A stretch of 6,389 nucleotides of DNA, taken from positions 1 to 6,389 of the forward strand of contig QHZM01000189.1 of assembly GCA_003224665.1 (NCBI GenBank). The letters are read 5' to 3'. This document shows, in pieces, positions 1 to 5,598 of the stretch. The stretch's first letter is position 1; each line of letters opens with the position of its first letter. The notes below the pieces were generated by a model. That model ran no database searches, was not told where the DNA came from, and saw nothing but the letters and a program-made list of their open reading frames with translations. Source of the DNA: Acidobacteriota bacterium (GTDB lineage: Bacteria; Acidobacteriota; Terriglobia; UBA7540). Position numbers and translations under genes: made by a program.

Positions 1-885
1 CTCGACAACGAGGCCGTAGCCGGTCTTCGGCCCGGAAGAAAGAAGGTCCGAAGAAAGCGTTTTTGAGCCCGCGTCGATCATGGCCCGCCCGGGGACCGCG
101 GTCGAGACCACGGTCGAGACGACCCTCACGGCGCAGTCCTCCAAACGGCACGCTCCCTGGTGAAAAGTGTTCAGGTCGTTATAAACGTAGGTCCCGGGAC
201 GGATCTCGGTCAGCCCGGGGACTAAATGCGCGAACTCCGCCGAAGGGGTTGAACCGCCGGAGACAATCTCGATCGGCATGCGAGCACGGGAAAAAACCTC
301 AAGCGCCTGCGCGACCCGCTCCGCAACGTGCAAGGCTTCCTTCTTGCGGTCTTCCGCGCTCCCCCAGACGTTTCCGAAGTAGGTCATCAGGCCGCGGAAC
401 TTCAGACCGGGCAGCTTCTCTATTTTCCTCGCCAGCTCGACGCATTCAGTTCCTGGCGGCAGTCCGCAGCGACCCATGCCGACGTCGAACTCCACAAGCA
501 CGCCGATAGTGGCCCCCTGTTCGCTGGCGGCACGCGAAAGGGCTTCAGCCGTCGCCTCGGCGTCCACAGAGATGAGGATTCGCCGCCCCTTCGCGAGTCT
601 GGCAAGCCGGCGAAGATTTTCCTGGCCGAAGACAGGGTAGGCAACCAGGATGTCATCGAGCCCCGCCGCGACCATGACTTCCGCCTCTCCGACCTTGGCG
701 ACGGTGAGGCCCACGGCTCCGCGCTCGAGCTGCATTCGGGACACTTCGGGCGTCTTGTGCGTCTTGGTGTGAGGGCGAAGCCCCACACCCTGCTCGCGGC
801 AGGAAGCTGCCATGCGGTCAAGGTTTCGCTCCAGGACGTCGAGGTCAATCGCCAGGGCGGGAGTGGAGATTTCTCGAAAATGCAT
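1..885 (-). CDS. D-threonine aldolase / D-serine dehydratase family PLP enzyme, C-terminus beyond window
   Basis: Reads on the minus strand from ATG at 885-883 and is open for 295 codons to the window edge, so the stop and roughly the last quarter of the protein are missing. Seen: an N-terminal alanine-racemase-like TIM barrel with the PLP-lysine motif RPHTKTHK (Lys41 the likely Schiff-base lysine), GRCG around Arg139 (pyridine-nitrogen contact in fold type III), the phosphate loop GGSTPS at 210-215, RPGTYVYND at 229-237, and DAGSKTLSSD at 271-280, which opens the D-serine-dehydratase-like beta domain. Known of the family: members are metal-activated cytosolic enzymes that cleave D-threonine-type beta-hydroxy-D-amino acids to glycine and an aldehyde, or dehydrate D-serine or hydroxyaspartate. 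The His/Asp metal site lies in the missing C-terminus, so aldolase and dehydratase cannot be separated here. The start is 7 nt after the RidA stop codon, with a GAGG ribosome site overlapping that stop, so the two genes are probably translationally coupled. Family is confident; exact reaction is not. Confidence 0.9.
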   Translation of the reverse strand, partial: MHFREISTPALAIDLDVLERNLDRMAASCREQGVGLRPHTKTHKTPEVSRMQLERGAVGLTVAKVGEAEVMVAAGLDDILVAYPVFGQENLRRLARLAKGRRILISVDAEATAEALSRAASEQGATIGVLVEFDVGMGRCGLPPGTECVELARKIEKLPGLKFRGLMTYFGNVWGSAEDRKKEALHVAERVAQALEVFSRARMPIEIVSGGSTPSAEFAHLVPGLTEIRPGTYVYNDLNTFHQGACRLEDCAVRVVSTVVSTAVPGRAMIDAGSKTLSSDLLSSGPKTGYGLVVE

Positions 886-892
886 GTCACCC

Positions 893-1285
893 TCAACGGC
901 GTCTGCCGGTTCCCGGCAGCCGCGCTATGCAATCGATTTCAATTTTGATTCTGGGCAACTGGGCTCCCACCGTGGTGCGGGCCGGCGGGCCGTCCGGGAA
1001 AAACTTCCGGAAGACCTCATTCATCGCCTCGAAGTCTTTCATGTCGGCCAAAAAGACGGTGACGCGGACAACTTCCCGCAGCGAGCTTCCCGCGGCGATC
1101 AGGATCGCGCGCACGTTCTCGAGTGTCCGCCGGGTCTCCGACCGGATGTCACCGAGTTCGAACTCGTTGGTCTCCGGATTGATGCAGGCCTGGCCGGCGA
1201 CGAAAACGAAACCGCCGGCCACGATAGCCTGGGAATAGACTCCCCGCGGCCGCGGGGCATTAGGAGTTTGAATCACTTTGCGCAT
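893..1285 (-). CDS. ridA: RidA family reactive enamine/imine deaminase
   Basis: A 130-residue protein, the usual length for the trimeric YjgF/YER057c/UK114 fold. Family features seen: NAP near residue 10, GVYSQA with Tyr17, a GQ pair at 31-32, Asn89, PARTT with Arg103 (the carboxylate-binding arginine, Arg105 in E. coli RidA) and KIEID with Glu116 (E. coli Glu120). Known role: cytosolic hydrolysis of 2-aminoacrylate and related enamines/imines made by PLP-dependent dehydratases, giving the keto acid and ammonia. Compared with E. coli RidA, Ser30 is Ala and Cys107 is Thr105, so substrate preference may differ. The ATG start at 1285 has GGAG five bases upstream. It is the middle gene of a minus-strand set, 57 bp after the SDR and 7 bp before the PLP enzyme. 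That context suggests it clears an enamine made by that neighbour (inference). The basic GTGRRR tail is a short non-family extension. Confidence 0.93.
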   Translation of the reverse strand: MRKVIQTPNAPRPRGVYSQAIVAGGFVFVAGQACINPETNEFELGDIRSETRRTLENVRAILIAAGSSLREVVRVTVFLADMKDFEAMNEVFRKFFPDGPPARTTVGAQLPRIKIEIDCIARLPGTGRRR

Positions 1286-1342
1286 AGGAGCTCCAGGAGA
1301 TCAGGAATTAGAGATTGAGATTCTGCGATGGGCATTGCTCAC

Positions 1343-2110
1343 TCAAGCCAGTTGGCCACCATCAACGAATAACAGGACGCCGTTGACGTAGTCGGCGTCG
1401 CGTGACGCCAAAAACGTTGCGGGTCCGGCGACGTCTTCAGGCTCGCCGAGCCGCCCGAGCGGGATCAGGTTTTCGTACTTTTTCATGAACCTCGGGTCTT
1501 TGAGCATCGGAGCCGTGAGCCGAGTCCGGATCAGCCCCGGCCCCACCGCGTTTGAATTGATTCCGTAAGGACCGAGCTCCCGGGCCAGAGTCTTGGCGAG
1601 TAAATACAATCCCGCTTTTGAAACGTTGTAAGGGGCGAGCTCGGCCTCCGCGTCCCAACTGTTTGTCGAGGCCATGAAAACCAATTTCCCCCGCCGCCGC
1701 TTGATCATGTGGGGAACGACGGCGCGGGCCGCAAAAAATGCGCCCTTCAGGTTAGTGTCCACCGTCCAGTCCCAGAGCTTCTCATCCGTTTTTGTAAAAG
1801 GCACGCCCTTGCCTACTCCCGCTATATACATCAGGATGTCTATCCGGCCGTGCCACCGAACCACCCGGGCAGCCATGCGGTCCACTTGCTGCCGCCGGCG
1901 GACGTCGCAGAAAACAGCGCGGGCGCTGCCCCCCTCCCCCGTAATCTCACGGGCCGTACGCGCCATCATTCTCCGGTCAATATCCGCGATCACGACCTCG
2001 GCGCCATCTCGAGCCAGGCGCACCGCGATCCCTTTGCCAATCCCCTGCGCCCCTCCGACTACAACCGCCACTTGGTCGCGGAACCGGTGCCGCGTGTCAT
2101 CGCTGCTCAT
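1343..2110 (-). CDS. short-chain dehydrogenase/reductase (SDR), classical type
   Basis: A 255-residue classical SDR with a Rossmann fold, probably cytosolic and tetrameric. Seen: glycine-rich dinucleotide motif GGAQGIG at 19-25; an acidic Asp43 at the end of beta-2, which favours NAD(H) over NADP(H); YIAG at 95-98 in place of the usual NNAG; and the catalytic tetrad Asn120, Ser148, Tyr161 and Lys165 (YNVSK). The cofactor loop starts at PG 191-192 and the protein ends with the usual VDGG near 249-252. The ATG at 2110 is chosen because GAGGTGA lies 10 bases upstream and it gives family length. An in-frame ATG at 2275 would add 55 residues with no SDR character and run through the promoter. Substrate cannot be told from sequence. 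As first gene of the set with RidA and the PLP enzyme, it may oxidise or reduce a hydroxy/keto intermediate of amino acid breakdown (inference). Confidence 0.93.
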   Translation of the reverse strand: MSSDDTRHRFRDQVAVVVGGAQGIGKGIAVRLARDGAEVVIADIDRRMMARTAREITGEGGSARAVFCDVRRRQQVDRMAARVVRWHGRIDILMYIAGVGKGVPFTKTDEKLWDWTVDTNLKGAFFAARAVVPHMIKRRRGKLVFMASTNSWDAEAELAPYNVSKAGLYLLAKTLARELGPYGINSNAVGPGLIRTRLTAPMLKDPRFMKKYENLIPLGRLGEPEDVAGPATFLASRDADYVNGVLLFVDGGQLA

Positions 2111-2120
2111 TGGCGTGCAC

Positions 2121-2127
2121 TCACCTC
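2121..2127 (-). promoter_or_regulatory. ribosome binding site of the SDR gene
   Basis: On the minus strand this reads GAGGTGA, a seven-base match to the anti-Shine-Dalgarno sequence, with 10 bases before the ATG at 2110. The spacing is slightly long, but the match is the best in the area. It fixes the SDR start and argues against the longer reading frame that begins at 2275. Confidence 0.6.
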
Positions 2128-2181
2128 GATTTGACCACGGGCCGGAGCGAAGAAAGATTCCCGCGCTTCCGGAAAGGCCCA

Positions 2182-2210
2182 AGTATAATGACCGGGCTTG
2201 AGCGCGTAAA
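2182..2210 (-). promoter_or_regulatory. predicted sigma70-like promoter for the SDR-RidA-PLP enzyme operon
   Basis: Read on the minus strand: -35 TTTACG (2210-2205, 4 of 6 consensus), a 17-bp spacer, and -10 TATACT (2187-2182, 5 of 6). Transcription would start near 2175, leaving a leader of about 65 nt before the SDR ATG. The -10 shares bases with the plus-strand TATAAT, so the two promoters probably compete. Predicted from sequence only. Confidence 0.5.
2184..2189 (+). promoter_or_regulatory. candidate -10 element for the permease gene
   Basis: A perfect TATAAT lies 98 bp upstream of the permease ATG. The best -35 is poor (TTCCCG at 2159-2164, 19-bp spacing, 3 of 6), so the promoter would need an activator or be weak. 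A transcript would begin about 2195-2198 and carry a leader of about 90 nt containing the inverted repeat at 2223-2240. Confidence 0.35.
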
Positions 2211-2222
2211 GGGGGACGAGGC

Positions 2223-2240
2223 CGTGGCACAGATGCCACG
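2223..2240. repeat. perfect inverted repeat, candidate operator or leader hairpin
   Basis: CGTGGCA and TGCCACG form a perfect 7-bp inverted repeat around a 4-base spacer (CAGA). It is flanked by a second pair, GGGCTTGA (2194-2201) and TCAAGCCC (2245-2252), which extends by two G-C pairs if one C is bulged (2192-2255 overall). The inner repeat is centred about 56 bp upstream of the predicted SDR transcription start, a usual activator position. It is also downstream of the permease -10, where bound protein or folded RNA would hinder permease expression. The repeat is certain; the regulatory role is inference. Confidence 0.5.
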
Positions 2241-2287
2241 TAATTCAAGCCCCGGCCCTGATCGAGCCGCAGCATGACCGGATTCTT

Positions 2288-3676
2288 ATGAGACCAGAGC
2301 CAGGAAGCGCGGTCCAGAAGTCGCTCCCAGCCATCAGTCCACCCCCCTCCCAGGTCCAGGCCAGGCTTCCCCGCGCCATCGGTTATTTAGGTTCGACCGC
2401 GATCGTTGTAGGGACCGTCATTGGGTCGGGAATTTTCCTCGTGCCTCACAACGTGGCCCAGTACGTTGGGTCGGTCCGAAGTCTCTTGCTGGTCTGGATC
2501 GTGGGCGGCGTGCTGTCACTCGCGGGGGCACTTTCTTTTGCGGAACTGGGCGCGGCGAGTCCGGAAGCCGGTGGTGTGTACATCTATCTCCGCCAGGCGT
2601 ACGGAAAGCTGATTGCCTTTCTTTACGGCTGGGGATCGCTCGCGGTCATGGAGTCGGGCGCGATCGCCACGCTCGCCGTCGCTTTCAGCATTTACAGCGC
2701 GCGCTTCTACCCACTCGCGGCGGTCGAGCGCAAGCTGCTGGCCGCCGGAGTGATCGCCCTGCTCACGTTCGTGAACATCGTCGGCGTGCGGAAAGGCGCT
2801 GCGGTCCAGGTGGTCTTTACTTGCGCAAAGCTCGCAGGCCTCGCCATCATCATCGGATTCGCCTTCTTCTCACGCCACGTCGCGCCGGTTGTTTCTTCCT
2901 TCAAGCTGCCCACGCCGCAGACCACTCCGAGCTCCTTTGGCGTGGCCCTGATCGGCGTGCTCTGGGCGTACCAGGGCTGGCACATCCTGTCTTACGCGGC
3001 CGGCGAAGTAAAAGAGCCTTCAAAGGTTTTGCCTCGAAGCTTTTTTCTCGGAACGATGCTCGTCGTGCTCGTTTACCTGAGCGCGAACCTCGCCTACTTG
3101 CGAGTCCTCCCGCTCCCGGCCCTGGTCGAGCACCAGCGCGTGGCCGCGAAGGCGATGGACGTCCTGGCGGGCCCGCGCGGCTCTGCGTTTGTTTCAGCAT
3201 TGATCCTCTGCTCAATCTTTGGAGCGCTAAACGGGAACATCCTGGGCGGTGCCCGCGTCTGTTTCGCGATGGCCCGGGACAACCTGTTCTTTTCGTCGGT
3301 CGGCCGCGTGCATCCGCGGTTCGAGACTCCGGCACTTGCCCTGACGATCCAGGGGACCTGGGCTATGGCGCTCGCTGCGAGCGGGACCTACGAGCAGCTT
3401 TATACCTATGTGATTTTCACCGCCTGGATTTTCTTCGGGGCGGCGACTCTGGGGGTGATTATTTTGCGTCGCCGCCTACCCGCGCTCGAGCGGCCCTACC
3501 GAACGTGGGGGTACCCGTGGGTGCCGCTCGCCTTTTCACTGGCAGCGCTCGGCATCGTGGGGAACACTCTGCTGACGAACGGGCGCGAGGCAGGCATCGG
3601 TCTGGGCCTGGTCCTGCTTGGAGTGCCGATTTATCTCGCCTGGAGGCGCTGGGGCCGCAAGCCCCCATTGATATAG
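2288..3676 (+). CDS. APC superfamily amino acid permease (LAT/SteT-like)
   Basis: A 462-residue, highly hydrophobic inner-membrane transporter of the length expected for a 12-helix LeuT-fold carrier. Seen: a proline-rich cytosolic N-terminus (1-30); the unwound substrate site of helix 1, GTVIGSGIF at 42-50; SFAELGAASPEAGG at 83-96, typical of helix 2 and the following loop; and GWHILSYAAGEVKEPSKVLPR at 230-250, the LAT-family helix 6 region and loop. GGAR at 320-323 and ERPYRTWGYP at 401-410 are further family marks, and the protein ends in a basic tail. Known role: proton- or exchange-driven amino acid transport; substrate is not readable from motifs. The ATG at 2288 is the only usable early start and has only a weak GGA upstream, suggesting modest or controlled translation. 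It is divergent from the SDR-RidA-PLP enzyme genes and shares their control region, so it probably imports their substrate (inference). Confidence 0.93.
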   Translation: MRPEPGSAVQKSLPAISPPPSQVQARLPRAIGYLGSTAIVVGTVIGSGIFLVPHNVAQYVGSVRSLLLVWIVGGVLSLAGALSFAELGAASPEAGGVYIYLRQAYGKLIAFLYGWGSLAVMESGAIATLAVAFSIYSARFYPLAAVERKLLAAGVIALLTFVNIVGVRKGAAVQVVFTCAKLAGLAIIIGFAFFSRHVAPVVSSFKLPTPQTTPSSFGVALIGVLWAYQGWHILSYAAGEVKEPSKVLPRSFFLGTMLVVLVYLSANLAYLRVLPLPALVEHQRVAAKAMDVLAGPRGSAFVSALILCSIFGALNGNILGGARVCFAMARDNLFFSSVGRVHPRFETPALALTIQGTWAMALAASGTYEQLYTYVIFTAWIFFGAATLGVIILRRRLPALERPYRTWGYPWVPLAFSLAALGIVGNTLLTNGREAGIGLGLVLLGVPIYLAWRRWGRKPPLI

Positions 3677-3803
3677 CATTCCATCCCATGGGCTCTTCGC
3701 GACTCCGGCACGTCGTCGGCCCGCCCTTTACCCCCGGGTCGGTCGCGAGGTTGCGTGGAGATGCGATGCACCAACGGGCACAACTCCTAGCCGAGGTATC
3801 GCT
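3677..3803. other. intergenic stretch between permease and esterase, no gene seen
   Basis: About 127 bp with no convincing terminator hairpin and no good promoter match. The esterase frame is open through it back to a TGA at 3669-3671, but the implied residues show no signal or domain character before about 3804. A 9-codon ATG frame at 3761-3790 looks accidental. Confidence 0.5.
3793..3797 (+). promoter_or_regulatory. ribosome binding site that places the esterase start near 3804
   Basis: GAGGT is the only good Shine-Dalgarno match before the esterase. Counting from its last G, 7 bases separate it from ATC at 3804, the ideal distance. CTG at 3810 would be 13 bases away. No such site precedes GTG at 3972. 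Confidence 0.45.
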
Positions 3804-4781
3804 ATCAAACTGAAAGAAAAAGTCTCAATCCTGCTGGGTTTCACGCTCCTCACCGTCAGCCCCGGCCACCTCTCTACAGCGTGCCCGGCAGATGAGAAAA
3901 CTCCGCTCGGCCCGGGCGAACAGGCCCTGACAATCAGGGCCGGCGATCTCAACCGCAGTTATATCGTCCATGTGCCCCGAAGTTACGACGGGAAGTCGCG
4001 GCTGCCGCTGGTCATCATGTTCCACGGCGCAGGCGGCACTGCCAGAGGCGCGATGAGGCAGACCGGCTGGGCGGCCAAAGCTGACGAGGCTGGTTTCTTT
4101 GCCATCTTCCCTGAGGCTACGCGTCCGGACCAGGCGAGGCCCGCGCGGTTCCGCGGCAACCCTCAAATCTGGAATGACGGTTCAGGCCGCGCCCATGCCG
4201 GACACCGCAACATCGACGACGTTGCTTTTATAAATTCCTTGATGGACGACCTCGAGGCCCGCTTCGCCATCGATCCTCGACGAATTTATGTTACGGGGTT
4301 TTCGAACGGGGCCTCGATGGCCTTCCGTCTGGGAATTGAACTCTCGGACCGTATTGCAGCAATCGGACCGGTGGCCGGGCACCTTTGGATGAATAATCAA
4401 AGGCCCGCGCGGAGCGTTTCTCTTGCCTTCATTGCCGGCGCCAAAGACCCCGTGAATCCCCTCGACGAAGCCCGGGCGCGAAGACCCGGCGGACGGTCAA
4501 TCGAAAAGCCGCCCCTCCGACTGTCGCTTTTGTCGTGGACGAAGATGATAGGCTGCTCCCTCCGCCCGAAAGTCGCGCGAGACGAGAATGGCGTCAAAAC
4601 TCTCGATTACGGGCCTTGTGATGGAAAGGCCGAAGTCGTTTTTTACATCATCGAAGGGATGGGGCACACCTGGCCAGGGGGCAAAAACCGCCTGCCCGAG
4701 TGGATGGTCGGAAAAACGACGGACAAGCTGAACGCCACCGACGTCCTCTGGGAGTTTTTTCAAGGGCATCCAATGGGTTGA
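3804..4781 (+). CDS. secreted PHB-depolymerase/LpqC-family esterase (CE1-like alpha/beta hydrolase)
   Basis: About 325 residues if it starts at ATC 3804, a normal family length. Residues 1-25 look like a signal peptide: a basic start (KLKEK), hydrophobic ILLGFTLLTVS, then LSTA before Cys24. The mature part begins with the usual lead strand SYIVHVPRSYDG, then HGAGG at 74-78 (oxyanion region), WNDG near 123-126, and GFSNGAS with nucleophile Ser167. Asp215 in GAKDPVNP and His288 in GHTWPGG complete the triad; Cys251 and Cys272 could form a disulfide. Known of the family: secreted or periplasmic hydrolysis of short polyester, feruloyl or acetyl esters; the substrate here is unknown. No ATG, GTG or TTG exists in frame from the TGA at 3669 to GTG 3972. 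Starting at 3972 would remove the signal peptide and first strand, so ATC 3804 or CTG 3810 is preferred. The family is sure; the exact start is not. Confidence 0.85.
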   Translation: MKLKEKVSILLGFTLLTVSPGHLSTACPADEKTPLGPGEQALTIRAGDLNRSYIVHVPRSYDGKSRLPLVIMFHGAGGTARGAMRQTGWAAKADEAGFFAIFPEATRPDQARPARFRGNPQIWNDGSGRAHAGHRNIDDVAFINSLMDDLEARFAIDPRRIYVTGFSNGASMAFRLGIELSDRIAAIGPVAGHLWMNNQRPARSVSLAFIAGAKDPVNPLDEARARRPGGRSIEKPPLRLSLLSWTKMIGCSLRPKVARDENGVKTLDYGPCDGKAEVVFYIIEGMGHTWPGGKNRLPEWMVGKTTDKLNATDVLWEFFQGHPMG

Positions 4782-4804
4782 GCAGGCCGCTCTTCAAGCA
4801 GCGT

Positions 4805-4833
4805 TTTACAGTTCGCCTGACGCCATGTAACAT
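4805..4833 (+). promoter_or_regulatory. predicted sigma70-like promoter for the cytochrome / oxidoreductase genes
   Basis: -35 TTTACA (4805-4810, 5 of 6), exact 17-bp spacer, -10 TAACAT (4828-4833, 4 of 6). Transcription would start near 4840, about 40 nt before the cytochrome start. It lies just after the esterase stop, implying that the respiratory genes form their own transcription unit. Predicted from sequence only. Confidence 0.45.
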
Positions 4834-4881
4834 AGGGAATTTCGCGGCGACACCCGACCGGGAACAGGAGATTCGTCATCC

Positions 4882-5499
4882 GTGATGCGCGCGAGTAAAG
4901 GTCGCCCTCTGTTGTTCATCACTATTGCCGGATGCGTTTTTGCGTGGGCCCTGCGCGACGCCGCGCTCCCGCCCACAGATAGGCGCTTCCCGAGCCAGGA
5001 ACAGGGGCAACCCAGCCCCGTCTTCACTCCAGCGCACAGGACCGCGCTCGATGCCGTCCGGGAGTTTTTCGACTTGCGCCCCGCGCCCGTCCAGCCTATC
5101 GCTTTCCCGCACAATGTTCATCTGTCCCGCGGGATGCGCTGCACCGACTGCCACACCTCGGTCGAGCAAGGTCCTGTGGCCTCAATCCCAGGCGTCCGGC
5201 TCTGCATGATGTGCCACCAGGTCATTGCCGCAGACCGCCGGGAGATCAAGAAAGTGGCGGCTTACCTTTCGAGGGGAGAGGACATCCCGTGGCAGCGCGT
5301 CTATTCGTACAACCCCTCGGCCCACGTCGTCTTCAACCACCGGCCTCACCTCCGCGCCGGTATTAATTGCAAGGCCTGTCACGGAGACATGACGCGGCAG
5401 ACGACCGCTGTCCGCGCCATCAATGTGAACATGGGCTTCTGCCTGAACTGCCACAAGCTGAAGAAAGCTTCCACGGACTGCACGACTTGCCATTATTGA
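4882..5499 (+). CDS. membrane-anchored pentaheme cytochrome c (class III / ActA-like)
   Basis: About 205 residues with five CXXCH haem c sites: CTDCH (87-91), CMMCH (108-112), CKACH (163-167), CLNCH (187-191) and CTTCH (200-204). Six other histidines (52, 77, 80, 148, 153, 156) can supply distal ligands. FPHNVHLSRGMRC and FNHRPHLRAGINC are repeat-like haem lead-ins typical of cytochrome c3/c7-type modules. Residues 9-24 form a hydrophobic N-terminal segment, a signal or membrane anchor, putting the haem domain in the periplasm. IAGC at 15-18 resembles a lipobox, but hydrophobic residues follow it. GTG 4882 and ATG 4885 are adjacent; AGGAG at 4866-4870 sits 11 bases before the GTG, slightly favouring it. 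The next gene encodes a molybdopterin-oxidoreductase-like protein, an order and haem count that match ActA-ActB of Alternative Complex III. Likely role: electron transfer between a quinone-linked complex and soluble carriers (inference). Confidence 0.9.
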   Translation: MMRASKGRPLLFITIAGCVFAWALRDAALPPTDRRFPSQEQGQPSPVFTPAHRTALDAVREFFDLRPAPVQPIAFPHNVHLSRGMRCTDCHTSVEQGPVASIPGVRLCMMCHQVIAADRREIKKVAAYLSRGEDIPWQRVYSYNPSAHVVFNHRPHLRAGINCKACHGDMTRQTTAVRAINVNMGFCLNCHKLKKASTDCTTCHY

Positions 5500-5598
5500 G
5501 ATTGAATATGCGAGCCCGGAAAGACCTCGCGATACCCTGAACGCCGTTTTCGAAGCCCGGCCGGAGGCGCAAAAACGACCCCGGCACGCAGTGAACCT

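Noticed and set aside
99..120. Tandem copy of CGGTCGAGAC, a possible small duplication
   Set aside because: It encodes a repeated VVST in a position where the family normally has a similar valine/threonine-rich strand, so it is ordinary coding sequence.
1286..1295. Perfect palindrome AGGAGCTCCT covering the RidA ribosome site
   Set aside because: With no loop bases it cannot form a stable RNA hairpin by itself, and a 10-bp palindrome containing a restriction-like core is unremarkable.
2223..2240. The TGGCAC stretch as a sigma54 -24/-12 promoter
   Set aside because: The GC required ten bases after the GG is absent on both strands; the match comes from the palindrome.
2111..2275. A longer SDR start at 2275 adding 55 residues
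   Set aside because: The extension has no SDR features, would cross the predicted promoter, and the inner ATG has a strong GAGGTGA site and gives normal family length.
2821..3813. A 330-codon plus-strand frame starting with TTG inside the permease
   Set aside because: It is an out-of-frame shadow of the permease, rich in Arg, Pro and Ala, with no domain character; the permease frame has transmembrane helices and family motifs throughout.
4788..4807. CGCT/AGCG stem followed by TTTT after the esterase as a terminator
   Set aside because: Only a 4-bp stem with an 8-base loop and four T; too weak to call.
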